Shown piece by piece: positions 1 to 9,414 of a DNA stretch of 48,857 nt (the stretch's first letter is position 1; each line of letters starts with the position of its first letter). The stretch is from Deltaproteobacteria bacterium. Its GTDB lineage: Bacteria > Desulfobacterota > Binatia > DP-6. A program made the translations under genes and the position numbers. Location of the stretch: contig VBKF01000114.1 in assembly GCA_005888095.1 (NCBI GenBank), positions 1 through 48,857 of the forward strand, in the 5' to 3' direction. The notes under the pieces were generated by a model, which was not told where the DNA came from, did not search any database, and saw only the letters and a list, made by a program, of their open reading frames with translations.

Positions 1-1196
1 AGCGTGCCGGGCGCCAGCCCGATCAGCCCGAAGTGGCGGGCCCAGCCCTCCGCCCATTCGAAGTTGTCCATCAGCGACCAGTAGAAGTAGCCGCGCACGT
101 CGGCCCCGGCCGCGATGGCGTCCGCCACCTGGGCGAGGTGCGCGCCGAGGTAGCGCGTGCGGGCGTCCTCGTCGAGCGTCGCGTGGCCGTTCTCGGTGAC
201 GAAGAGCGGCTTGCCGGTGGCCGCCAGCCGGCGGAGTAAGCCTCCCAGCCCAGGCGAGTGGACCTCCCACCCCATCTCGTCGACGAACTCCGGCCGCTCC
301 CCCGCTCGGCGGAGACTCTCGAGCCCCGACGGCGCGCCACCGCGTACGAGGATCCGCATGTAGTAGTTGAGCCCGAGGACGTCGAAGCTGCCGGCGAGCC
401 CGGGCACCTCCTCGCTCTCGCCGCACGGCGGGCGGACCCGGCCGGTCGTGATCCCGTCGAGGTACCACTGGTTCACGAAGTAATCCTGCTGCGCGGCCTC
501 GGCGCGGTCCTCGGGGCTCAAAGGGTCGAGCGGCTCGAACCACATCATGTTGAGGACGGGCCCGACCGGCGCCGCGCTCGGTACGACCGCGCGCAGCGCC
601 CGGTACATCGCCCCGTGAGACAGCAACGTGTGGCGCGCGACGACGAGGGCGCGGCCGACGTCCTGCACGCCCGGGGGGTGGATACCGAGCATGTAGGAGA
701 GCACCGGCGCCACCATCGGCTCGTTGATCGTCCACCAGATGGCGACCCGGTCGCCGAGGCCACGCCCCGCCCGCTCGGCGAAGCGCGCCAGCCAGTCGAC
801 GATGCGCGGGTTCTCCCAGCCGCCCGCGCGTGCGACCCACAGCGGGTGCGTGAAGTGATGAAGGGTCACGGTCGGCGCCATGCCGTGGCGGCGGACGGAG
901 TCGCAGACCGCCCGGTAGTGGTCGAGCTCGCGCTCGTCGAACCGGCCCTCCTCGGGTTGGACGCGGCTCCACTCGATCGAGAAGCGCTGCGCGGTGTGAC
1001 CGAGCTCGGCGGCGAGGCGGAAGTCGTCGTCGAACTGCCGGTAGTGGTCGCAGGCGAGGCCCGAGACGGCGCCGTCGCGGATGTGGCCGGCCTCCTGCTC
1101 CCAGGCCCACCACTGGTTGTTCGTGCAGTTGCCCTCCACCTGGTGCGCGGAGGTCGCGGCGCCCCAGAGGAAGCCCGATGGGAAGGTGCGCGCCAT
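1..1196 (-). CDS. GH1 family beta-glucosidase, 3' end cut by window edge
   Basis: Family 1 glycoside hydrolases cleave terminal beta-glucosides with retention of configuration. Reading leftward from the ATG at 1194-1196, the frame stays open to base 1 and gives about 398 residues, so roughly the last 50 of a usual 450 are missing. Family marks are visible in order: the start MARTFPSGFLWGAATSAHQ, the acid/base motif TINEP, the nucleophile motif FVTENG, and the C-terminal block SLMDNFEWAEGW. No secretion signal is seen, so the enzyme is probably cytoplasmic. It diverges from motA with about 180 bp between. Family assignment is firm; the exact sugar specificity is not. Confidence 0.93.
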   Translation of the reverse strand, partial: MARTFPSGFLWGAATSAHQVEGNCTNNQWWAWEQEAGHIRDGAVSGLACDHYRQFDDDFRLAAELGHTAQRFSIEWSRVQPEEGRFDERELDHYRAVCDSVRRHGMAPTVTLHHFTHPLWVARAGGWENPRIVDWLARFAERAGRGLGDRVAIWWTINEPMVAPVLSYMLGIHPPGVQDVGRALVVARHTLLSHGAMYRALRAVVPSAAPVGPVLNMMWFEPLDPLSPEDRAEAAQQDYFVNQWYLDGITTGRVRPPCGESEEVPGLAGSFDVLGLNYYMRILVRGGAPSGLESLRRAGERPEFVDEMGWEVHSPGLGGLLRRLAATGKPLFVTENGHATLDEDARTRYLGAHLAQVADAIAAGADVRGYFYWSLMDNFEWAEGWARHFGLIGLAPGT

Positions 1197-1279
1197 CGGC
1201 GCGCGTCCTAGCAGGATCGGTCGCTGCTTGCGACTCGGCCGCGCCTCGGGCAGCTCTCATCGGGAGCGGGTGCGCGCGT

Positions 1280-1307
1280 TCAAGTCCGCGCCGGCGGCCG
1301 CCGATAT
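1280..1307 (+). promoter_or_regulatory. candidate sigma-28 (FliA) promoter of motAB
   Basis: TCAAGTCC (1280-1287) and GCCGATAT (1300-1307) are separated by 12 bp. They match the flagellar sigma-28 consensus TAAAGTTT / GCCGATAA at 5 of 8 and 7 of 8 positions. The element lies about 70 bp before the motA start, and motAB is commonly a class-3 flagellar operon. The match is by eye only. Confidence 0.4.
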
Positions 1308-1375
1308 CAGATCGGGCCCGTCCGCCGCCGGGTCAATGCATTGACTCGAGCCGCGGCGGGGGAACGCTCGACCAC

Positions 1376-2242
1376 ATGTTCACGATCATCGGCCTCGTGA
1401 TCGTCTTCGCCGCCGTCCTCGGAGGCTTCGGGATGGGGGGCGGGCCGTTCCACGTGCTGATCCAGCCGGCGGAGCTGGTGGTGATCGGCGGGGCGGCCGT
1501 CGGCACGCTGTTCGCCTCGGCGCCCGGGAAGATGCGAGGCCGGCTGTTCGCGACGCTCGGCAAGGCGTTCGGCAACTCGTCGCCCGTCAAGGACGACTAC
1601 CTCGACCTCCTGAAGCTCCAGTACGAAGTCTTCTCCTTCATGCGGAAGAACGGCGCCGTGGCGCTCGACGAGCACGTCACCGACGTCGAGAAGAGCGCGA
1701 TCTTCAGCAAGTACCCGTCGTTCCTGAAACGGCACCACGCCGTCGAGTTCTTCCGCGACGCGCTCAAGCAGATCGTCAACGGAACCGCCTCGGCCGACGA
1801 GCTCGACGTCCTGCTCGACGCCGAGCTCGACACGCACCACGAGGAGAGCGCGATCCCGGTGGCGCTGCTCCAGAAGACCGCCGACTCCCTGCCCGGCCTC
1901 GGCATCGTCGCCGCGGTGCTCGGCATCGTGATCACCATGGGCCACCTCGACGGGGGCCCGGAGGAGATCGGTCACCACGTGGCCGCGGCCCTCATCGGCA
2001 CCTTCCTCGGCATCCTCCTCTGCTACGGGCTTCTCCATCCCATCGCCACCAACGCCGAGCTGCAGGAGGTGTCGAGCGGCAAGTACCTCCGCTGCATCAA
2101 GGAAGGCGTGGTCGCCTCGCTCAAGGGCGCCGCGCCGATCGTCGCCATCGAGTTCGCCCGCAAGGCGATCTTCTCCGACGAGCGGCCGTCGAGCGACGAG
2201 ACCGACGCCGCCTGCCGGGCCGTCAAGGCGGCCGCAGGCTGA
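1376..2242 (+). CDS. motA: flagellar motor stator protein MotA
   Basis: MotA is the four-helix inner-membrane half of the proton-driven stator that turns the flagellar rotor. The ATG at 1376 gives 288 residues, close to E. coli MotA (295), and begins directly with the first membrane helix (MFTIIGLVIVFAAVLGGF). An upstream in-frame extension adds a non-membrane tail and is rejected. The cytoplasmic loop has the MotA pattern DLLKLQYEVFSFMRKNGA, with charged residues that normally contact FliG. Helix 3 begins PGLGIVAAVLG, holding the conserved proline, and helix 4 ends in LLHPIA with the second proline. The TGA overlaps the motB ATG by one base, so the two are translationally coupled. Confidence 0.95.
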   Translation: MFTIIGLVIVFAAVLGGFGMGGGPFHVLIQPAELVVIGGAAVGTLFASAPGKMRGRLFATLGKAFGNSSPVKDDYLDLLKLQYEVFSFMRKNGAVALDEHVTDVEKSAIFSKYPSFLKRHHAVEFFRDALKQIVNGTASADELDVLLDAELDTHHEESAIPVALLQKTADSLPGLGIVAAVLGIVITMGHLDGGPEEIGHHVAAALIGTFLGILLCYGLLHPIATNAELQEVSSGKYLRCIKEGVVASLKGAAPIVAIEFARKAIFSDERPSSDETDAACRAVKAAAG

Positions 2243-3117
2243 TGGCCGCCGCCGAGGACGCGAAGCCGCGCGTCGTCGTCCGCTGGAAGAAGAAGGGCCA
2301 CGCCGCCCACCACGGCGGCGCGTGGAAGGTCGCCTACGCGGACTTCGTGACCGCGATGATGGCGCTGTTCATCGTGCTCTGGCTGCTCACGCAGGCCGAC
2401 ATGCGGCTGCGCCAGCAGGTCGCGCAGTACTTCCGGAGCCCCGGCGTGCTGAGCGGCGGCTCGATGATCACCAGTGACGTCAACGAGGCGAAGTCGCGCG
2501 AGCCCAAGGTGGTGTCGAAGGACATCATCATCGTGCAGGGCAAAGGCGAGCAGGAGCGCCTCGAGGGCGAGGCGAACGAGATCAAGGCGGCGGTCGCCCG
2601 CGCCGCCCAGGAGAACCCGGAGATCGCCAAGCTGAAGGACCAGGTGATCGTGCAGGTAACCGACGCCGGCCTGGTGATCGAGGTGGTCGACAAGGGCCGC
2701 AACCTGCTCTTCGACCTGTCGTCGGCCGACTTGAAGCCCGCGCTCGTCGGGCTGCTCCGCAACATCGCCGGCGTGCTCGCGCAGATGCCGAACCGCATCC
2801 ACGTCGGCGGTCACACCGACAGCCGCCCCTTCCCGCCCGGCTCGCGGATGACGAACTGGGAGCTGTCCTTCCACCGCGCCGACGCCGCGCGCCGCGTGCT
2901 CGAGGCGAGCGGGCTCCGCCCGGGCCAGATCGAGCGCGTGATCGCGTACGCGGACTCCCAGCCGCTCGTCGCCGAGAACCCGCTCGCCGACGAGAACCGC
3001 CGGCTCTCGATCCTCGCCGCGCGGCGCGAGGCGGCGCCGCCGCCCGCGTGCGAGAAGCCGGCAGAGGACGTGGGGCCCGTGTCGCTGCCTCCCGATCCGC
3101 TGCCGCCGACCGGCTGA
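2242..3117 (+). CDS. motB: flagellar motor stator protein MotB
   Basis: MotB carries the proton-binding aspartate of the stator and anchors it to peptidoglycan. The 291-residue product has a basic N-terminus, then one membrane helix with AYADFVTAMMALFIVLWLL. Asp34 in this helix corresponds to the essential proton-carrying Asp32 of E. coli. A linker of about 120 residues leads to an OmpA-like peptidoglycan-binding domain (about 185-270) with GHTDSRPF, NWELSFHRADAARRVL and DENRRLSI. The start overlaps the motA stop. No other flagellar gene is in the window. Confidence 0.95.
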   Translation: MAAAEDAKPRVVVRWKKKGHAAHHGGAWKVAYADFVTAMMALFIVLWLLTQADMRLRQQVAQYFRSPGVLSGGSMITSDVNEAKSREPKVVSKDIIIVQGKGEQERLEGEANEIKAAVARAAQENPEIAKLKDQVIVQVTDAGLVIEVVDKGRNLLFDLSSADLKPALVGLLRNIAGVLAQMPNRIHVGGHTDSRPFPPGSRMTNWELSFHRADAARRVLEASGLRPGQIERVIAYADSQPLVAENPLADENRRLSILAARREAAPPPACEKPAEDVGPVSLPPDPLPPTG

Positions 3118-3159
3118 GACGCGTTTCCATCGGCGCGCTCCGGCGGTAGGATCTTCCGG

Positions 3160-5472
3160 TTGCGGCCGCGCGACCTCGTGACGCTCGAGTTCCCCCGCCT
3201 CCTCGAGGCGCTCGCGGGGCTCGCCCGCTCGGCCGCCGGCCGGCAGCGTCTCCTGTCACTTCACCCGACGACCGAGCCGGCCGAGGTCGAGCGGCGGCTC
3301 GCGTTGCTGGAAGAAGCCACGGCGCTCGGGCGCGAGGCGGGGAGGCCGCCGACGGCCGACGTCCCGCTGCTGGCACCGGCCCTGTCGGCAGCGGCCCCCG
3401 AGGGCGCCGCCCTGGAGCCGCGGCGCCTGGCCGAGGTCGCGGAGGTCATCGGCGTCGGGCGTCAGGTCCGGGCCTGGCTCCGGCGCGACGCGGCCCGCTT
3501 CCCCGCGCTCGCCGCGCTCGCCGAGGCGCTGCCGTTGGCCGCCGAGGTGGAGGCGGCGCTCGCCTGCACGCTCGACGAGCGCGGCCAGGTGCGGGACGAC
3601 GCGAGCCCGGCGCTCGCCGCGGCGCGCGCGGTCGTGCGCGAGCTGCGGGTCGAGCTCGAGGCCCGTCTCCTCCGTCTGGTGCGCGACCCCGACATGGCCG
3701 ACACGGTGGCCGAGAACTACGTCACCGTGCGCAACGGTCGCTTCGTCGTGCCGATCCGGATCGCGGCCGCCGGCACCGTCGCGGGCGTCGTCCAGGACCG
3801 CTCCGGCTCGGGAGAGACGGTGTTCATCGAGCCGCTCTTCGCCGTCGAGCTGAACAACCGCTTGCTGCTGGCCGCCAAGGACGAGGAGGCGGAGGAGCGG
3901 CGGGTGCGTGCCGAGGTGACGGCGCTCGTGCGCGAGCACGCCGCGGCGCTCGCCACGCTCGAGGACGGCCTCGCCACCGCGGACGCGCTCGGTGCGGCGG
4001 CCGTCTTCGCGGATGCGCACGGCTGCACGCGGCCCGTCCTCGGGGCCACCGAGGTGGCGCTCGGCGCCGCACGCCACCCGCTCCTCCTGATCGCGGGCAG
4101 GCCCGTGGTCCCGGTCGACCTTCGCATGCGCGCCGACCAGCGCGGCCTCGCGATCACGGGTCCCAACGCGGGCGGCAAGACGGTGGCCCTGAAGACCCTC
4201 GGGCTCTCCGTCCTGATGGCGCAGGCAGGGCTTTTCGTGCCGGCCGCCGAGGGCAGCCGCCTGCCGTTCTTCGAGGCCGTCCTCGTCGACCTCGGCGACG
4301 AGCAGTCGATCGAGCGCGACCTCTCCACCTTCTCGGCTCACGCCCAGAATGTGGCCGAGATCGCGCGGCTCGCGCGCCCCGGCGGCCTCGTCCTCCTCGA
4401 CGAGCCCGGCGCCGGCACGGACCCCATCGAGGGCGCGGCGCTCGCGGTCGGTGTCCTCACGGACCTCCTCGAGCGCGGGCCGCGGCTCGCCTTCACCTCG
4501 CACTTCCCGCAGGTGAAGACGTTCGTGCTCGCCAGCGCCGAGCTCGAGGTGGCGGCGTTCGACGTCGACCCGGCGACCGGCGCGCCGCGCTTCCGTCTCG
4601 CCTACCACACCGTGGGGCAGAGCCTGGCCCTGCCGATCGCCCGCCGGCACGGGGTGCCCGCCCGCGCGCTCGAGATCGCCGAGCGCGCGCTCGTCGGCGA
4701 GAGCCGGGACCTCGGACGGGCAGTCGCCCGGCTCGAGGCGAGCCGGCGGGAGTACGAGGAGCGCCGCGACGCCGCCGAGGCGGAGCGCACGAGCCTGGCG
4801 GCGGCGCGGGCCGAGGTCGAGTCGCTGGCCGCGGACCTCCAGGCGCGGCAGCGCCGGCGCTGGGCCGAGGATCTGGGCGAGTCACGGCGCTTTCTCGAGG
4901 ACCTCCGGCGCCGCGGCGGCGATATCCTGGAGGAGCTGCGCCGGCGGCCGGAGCGCGCGCCGCTGCGCGCCTTCGTGGCCGAGGCGGAGCAGACGATCAC
5001 CGCGCACGAGGCCGAGCACGGCGGCGCGCCCGGGCGTCCCCCGTCGCCGGGCGATACGGTCGAGGTGGCGGGGCGGGGCATCCGCGGCGAGCTGGTCGAG
5101 ATCGCGGGGCCGCGCGCACGCATCCAGCGCGGCGGCCTCAAGTTCGAGGTCCCGGCCGATCAGCTCCGTCTCGTCCCGGCCGGGCCGGTGCGCGAGCGCG
5201 TCGCCGTCGAGGTGGAGCGGCCGGCCAATACGCCGGACGAGATCAACCTGATCGGCCGGCGCGCGCGGGAGGCGATCGACGCGCTCGCCGCGTTCCTCGA
5301 CCGGGCGGTACGCGCCGGCGCTTCCGAGGTGCGCGTCATCCACGGGCTCGGGAGCGGTGCGCTCCGTCGCGCCGTCCACGAGTTCCTCGCCGAGAGCCCG
5401 TACTGCGCCGCCTACCGCGAGGCCGACTCGTCGGCCGGCGGCGCTGGGGTGACCATCGCGGAGCTCGCGTAG
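3160..5472 (+). CDS. mutS2: MutS2 family ATPase/endonuclease with Smr domain
   Basis: MutS2 proteins are MutS-like ATPases without the mismatch-reading domain; family members suppress recombination or act on collided ribosomes. The 770-residue product shows Walker A GPNAGGKT (334-341), Walker B LVLLDEPGAGTD, a coiled-coil clamp rich in Arg/Glu, a KOW-like segment (GDTVEVAGRGIRGELVE), and a C-terminal Smr nuclease domain with the HGLGSGALR signature. The usual LDLRG lead-in is INLIGR, a variant common in the family. TTG at 3160 is the first start after motB and begins with the typical MutS2 N-terminus; the GTG at 3178 is an alternative. It converges on hslO across a 42-bp gap that holds the palindrome GGGACGTCCC (5493-5502). 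Confidence 0.95.
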   Translation: MRPRDLVTLEFPRLLEALAGLARSAAGRQRLLSLHPTTEPAEVERRLALLEEATALGREAGRPPTADVPLLAPALSAAAPEGAALEPRRLAEVAEVIGVGRQVRAWLRRDAARFPALAALAEALPLAAEVEAALACTLDERGQVRDDASPALAAARAVVRELRVELEARLLRLVRDPDMADTVAENYVTVRNGRFVVPIRIAAAGTVAGVVQDRSGSGETVFIEPLFAVELNNRLLLAAKDEEAEERRVRAEVTALVREHAAALATLEDGLATADALGAAAVFADAHGCTRPVLGATEVALGAARHPLLLIAGRPVVPVDLRMRADQRGLAITGPNAGGKTVALKTLGLSVLMAQAGLFVPAAEGSRLPFFEAVLVDLGDEQSIERDLSTFSAHAQNVAEIARLARPGGLVLLDEPGAGTDPIEGAALAVGVLTDLLERGPRLAFTSHFPQVKTFVLASAELEVAAFDVDPATGAPRFRLAYHTVGQSLALPIARRHGVPARALEIAERALVGESRDLGRAVARLEASRREYEERRDAAEAERTSLAAARAEVESLAADLQARQRRRWAEDLGESRRFLEDLRRRGGDILEELRRRPERAPLRAFVAEAEQTITAHEAEHGGAPGRPPSPGDTVEVAGRGIRGELVEIAGPRARIQRGGLKFEVPADQLRLVPAGPVRERVAVEVERPANTPDEINLIGRRAREAIDALAAFLDRAVRAGASEVRVIHGLGSGALRRAVHEFLAESPYCAAYREADSSAGGAGVTIAELA

Positions 5473-5514
5473 GCGCTGGACGGCGGGCAGGCGGGACGTC
5501 CCGACTCGAGCGCG

Positions 5515-6402
5515 CTACGCGCGGCCGTTGCCTGACTCGCGTACGAGGGTCCGGAGCTCTTCCTCCTCGAGGACGTAGCGGGCGGCGCAGAACTCGCAGG
5601 TCAGCTCGGCGCGGCGCTCGTGGGAGAGGACGTCGAGCAGCTCGGCGCGGCCCATGGCGAGCGTGGCGCCCACGGCGCGTTCGCGGCTGCAGCGGCAGCG
5701 GAAGCGAACCGCGTGCTCCTCGAGCACCTGCGTCGGCAGGCCGGCCAGCAGGTGCGCGAGGATCTCCGAGGCGCCGAGGCCGCGGCGCACGAGGTCGCTC
5801 GGCGCTGCGGCGGCGGCCACGTTCGCCTCCAGCCGATCGACCGCGCTCTGGTCGGCGCCCGGCATGGCCTGCAGGAGATAGCCGCCGGCGGCGGCAACCC
5901 GGCCGTCGGGCTCGACGTAGACGCCAACCCCCACGGCCGACGGAATCTGCTCCGAGCGCGCCAGATAGCTCGCGACGTCGGTGCCGATCTCGCCGGTCAC
6001 CAGCGGCACGATGCTCCGGTAGGGCACGCCTTCCGCGAGCGGTACGCGGATCACGCACAGGACGCCGGCGCCGAGGGCGCCGCCGACGTCGAGCTTGCCG
6101 GCGCGGGCAGGGAGGTGCGTGCGCGGCCGGAACACGAACCCGCGCGCATCGCCCTCCGGGTTCGCCTCGGCCAGGATGCCACGGAGCGGTCCGTTGCCGC
6201 TGAACTCGAGCGACAGGCGCTCGTCGGCCTTGAGCGTGCCGGCAAGCAGGGTGGCCGCGGTCAGCGCGCGGCCGAGGGCCGCGGTGGCCGTCGGCAGCGT
6301 CCCGTGGCGGAGACGGGCCTCCTCGACCACGCCGGTCGTCACCGCGGCGAGGCCGCGTACGGTCCCGTCGACGGAGAGCGTGCGCGCGACGCGGTCAGCC
6401 AC
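5515..6402 (-). CDS. hslO: redox-regulated chaperone Hsp33
   Basis: Hsp33 is a cytosolic holdase switched on by oxidation. Its C-terminal zinc site releases metal and forms disulfides under oxidative stress. The GTG start at 6402 gives 295 residues, the family norm (about 290). It begins VADRVARTLSVDGTVRG and carries EFSGNGPLRGILAEA in the substrate-binding core. The redox switch is complete: CRC near residue 237 (RFRCRCSRER) and CEFC near residue 270 (LTCEFCAARYV) supply the four zinc cysteines. A longer frame to 6501 only reads dsbD in another phase. The start lies inside the last 8 bases of dsbD, so the two are probably cotranscribed, which suits their shared thiol-redox theme. Confidence 0.95.
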   Translation of the reverse strand: MADRVARTLSVDGTVRGLAAVTTGVVEEARLRHGTLPTATAALGRALTAATLLAGTLKADERLSLEFSGNGPLRGILAEANPEGDARGFVFRPRTHLPARAGKLDVGGALGAGVLCVIRVPLAEGVPYRSIVPLVTGEIGTDVASYLARSEQIPSAVGVGVYVEPDGRVAAAGGYLLQAMPGADQSAVDRLEANVAAAAAPSDLVRRGLGASEILAHLLAGLPTQVLEEHAVRFRCRCSRERAVGATLAMGRAELLDVLSHERRAELTCEFCAARYVLEEEELRTLVRESGNGRA

Positions 6403-8092
6403 CGCGGGCCTCCGCGGCGGGTACGAGCTCCCGCATGGCCCCGAGCAGGTCCTGCGCCGCGACCGCGCCGATGAACCGCCGCCGCTCGCGCCCGCTGGCA
6501 TCGAGCAGCAGGTAGGTCGGAACGCCGGGCACGTTGAAGCGCTGCAGGATCGTCTGCACGCGCTCGTCGCCCGCAGTCGCGTCGATCTTGAGGGTGGCGA
6601 AGGCGTTGGCGGTGCGCACCACCGCGGGGTCGCGGAACGTCGTCCGCTCCATCTCCCGGCACGGCAGGCACCAGTCGGCCCCGACGTCGATCAGCACGGG
6701 ACGGCGGGCCGCGGTCGCCCGCGCCAGCGCCTCCTCCGAGAAGGGCACCCACGTGATCGGGCTCCCGGCATCGGCGCTGATCAACCAGCCGAGCGACACG
6801 GCGACGAGGACGAGACCCGCCAGCTGCCGCGACCACCGGGCCGTCCGCCGGTCCCCGGGCGTCAGGAAGCCGAGCACGATGCCCGCCGCGACCCCGAGGA
6901 AGGCGTACGCCGCACGCACGGTCCCGGCACGGAGCAGCGGCGCGAGGAAGTAAACGGCGAGGCCCAGGAGGAGGAAGGCGAACGCGCGCTCGACCCATTC
7001 GAGCCACGGGCCGGAGCGCGGCAGGCGGCGGAGCCGGCCTGCCGCCGCGGCGAGTCCGACGTAGGGCGCGCCCATGCCGAGCGCCAGGGTGAAGAAGAGC
7101 GCGAAGCCGAGCGCGGCCGACTGCCGCGACCCGACGAAGAGCAGCAGCGCCACGACGATCGGGCCGATACAGGGGGCCGCCACGATGCCCATCGTGAGCC
7201 CCATGAAGAAGGCGCCGAGCACGCCGTCGCCGACGCGCCCGACGCGCCGCATGAGCGGGGCCGGCACGCGGAAGGTGTAGAGCCCGAGGTTGCTCGCCGC
7301 GAGCACGATCAGCACGAGCGCGATGGCGGCCAGCACGGCCGGACGCTGGAGCGCCGCGCCGAACATCGAGCCGGTCAGCGCCGCGGCCACGCCGAGCCCC
7401 GAGAAGGTGAGGCAGATGCCGAGCACGTAGGCGAGCGCGCGCACCACCGGGCGTCCCGTCGCACCCGTGGTCCCCCCGAAGAAGGCAACCGTCACCGAGA
7501 TGAGCGGGTACACGCAGGGCGTGAGGTTGAGCGCCAGGCCGAGCAACGCCACCCAGAGGAAGGTGAGCGCGTAGCCCGAGCCTTCGATCCAGTCGCGCAC
7601 CCGGGTCTCCACCGGGCCGGCGGTGAGCGCCCCGGCAGGCGCGCTCAGCCGCTCCCCGCGCGCCACCAGCTCGAGGGTGCGCGGCGGCAGGCAGCGGCTG
7701 TCATTGCATGCCTGGTAGCGGAGCGCCGCCCGCAGCGGCCCCGCTCCGGCGGCGGGCGTACCCTCCAGGCGCGCCGTGAAGCGCACCCGGCCGGTGTAGA
7801 GGCGGAGCGCGTGGTCGCCCCCGAAGGCGAGCCGGCGCTCCACCGGCTCGGGGTACACGACCTCGCCGGCACGCATGCCGTCGGGCGGCAGGAGCGTGAG
7901 CGTCGTCGGCACGAGGAAGTCGTCGCGCGGGTCGTGCGCGTTCACGTGCCACCCCGGGGCGACCGTGACCTCCACGATCGCCTGCCCCTCGGCGCCCGCG
8001 AGCGTCGCGCTGACCACGTCCTCGGCTGCGCGGGCGCCAGGCGCCAGCAGGACGAGGGCGGCCAGCAGGCCCGGGGCGATCGGTCGACGCAT
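6395..8092 (-). CDS. dsbD: thiol:disulfide interchange protein DsbD
   Basis: DsbD moves electrons from cytoplasmic thioredoxin across the inner membrane to periplasmic disulfide isomerases and cytochrome c maturation partners. The 565-residue product has all three modules. After a signal peptide ending near ARA (residue 22) comes the periplasmic alpha domain, with its cysteine pair Cys129/Cys134 (YQACNDSRC). Next is an eight-helix core with the two membrane cysteines in LTPCVYP and AAPCIGP. Last is a thioredoxin-like gamma domain with WCLPC (Cys475, Cys478). All six catalytic cysteines are present, so it should be functional. The ATG at 8092 sits 11 bp after the ribB-type gene ends. The same frame stays open far upstream only because of high GC. 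Confidence 0.95.
   Translation of the reverse strand: MRRPIAPGLLAALVLLAPGARAAEDVVSATLAGAEGQAIVEVTVAPGWHVNAHDPRDDFLVPTTLTLLPPDGMRAGEVVYPEPVERRLAFGGDHALRLYTGRVRFTARLEGTPAAGAGPLRAALRYQACNDSRCLPPRTLELVARGERLSAPAGALTAGPVETRVRDWIEGSGYALTFLWVALLGLALNLTPCVYPLISVTVAFFGGTTGATGRPVVRALAYVLGICLTFSGLGVAAALTGSMFGAALQRPAVLAAIALVLIVLAASNLGLYTFRVPAPLMRRVGRVGDGVLGAFFMGLTMGIVAAPCIGPIVVALLLFVGSRQSAALGFALFFTLALGMGAPYVGLAAAAGRLRRLPRSGPWLEWVERAFAFLLLGLAVYFLAPLLRAGTVRAAYAFLGVAAGIVLGFLTPGDRRTARWSRQLAGLVLVAVSLGWLISADAGSPITWVPFSEEALARATAARRPVLIDVGADWCLPCREMERTTFRDPAVVRTANAFATLKIDATAGDERVQTILQRFNVPGVPTYLLLDASGRERRRFIGAVAAQDLLGAMRELVPAAEARGG
6409..6413 (-). promoter_or_regulatory. ribosome binding site deciding the hslO start
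   Basis: On the minus strand GGAGG stands 6 bases before the GTG at 6402. No other in-frame start nearby has such a site. It lies within the dsbD coding end, which supports translational coupling. Confidence 0.7.
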
Positions 8093-8103
8093 CGAAGCGG
8101 GCC

Positions 8104-9309
<1,206 letters not shown>

Positions 9310-9317
9310 CGAGCTGG

Positions 9318-9346
9318 ATGATAACCGGGGGCGAACGCCACGCCAA
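9318..9346 (-). promoter_or_regulatory. candidate sigma-70 promoter before the ribB-type gene
   Basis: On the minus strand TTGGCG (9346-9341) and TATCAT (9323-9318) are 17 bp apart. Transcription would begin only a couple of bases before the ATG at 9309, so either the mRNA is nearly leaderless or the match is chance. I see no FMN-riboswitch-like structure in the 105-bp gap to glmS. Confidence 0.3.
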
Positions 9347-9414
9347 CCGGGCAAGTGAGAGGCCGGCGGCACCCGTCCCGAGGTTACGGTTCCGCTTCGA
9401 CGAGCTCGGCGGCG

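Noticed and set aside
258-1211. Plus-strand frame of 317 codons
   Set aside because: Antisense to the GH1 beta-glucosidase, which has all the family motifs on the other strand.
9310-9414. Possible FMN riboswitch or glmS ribozyme
   Set aside because: The 105-bp gap has none of the conserved FMN aptamer boxes, and glmS has only 4 bp of leader after glmU.
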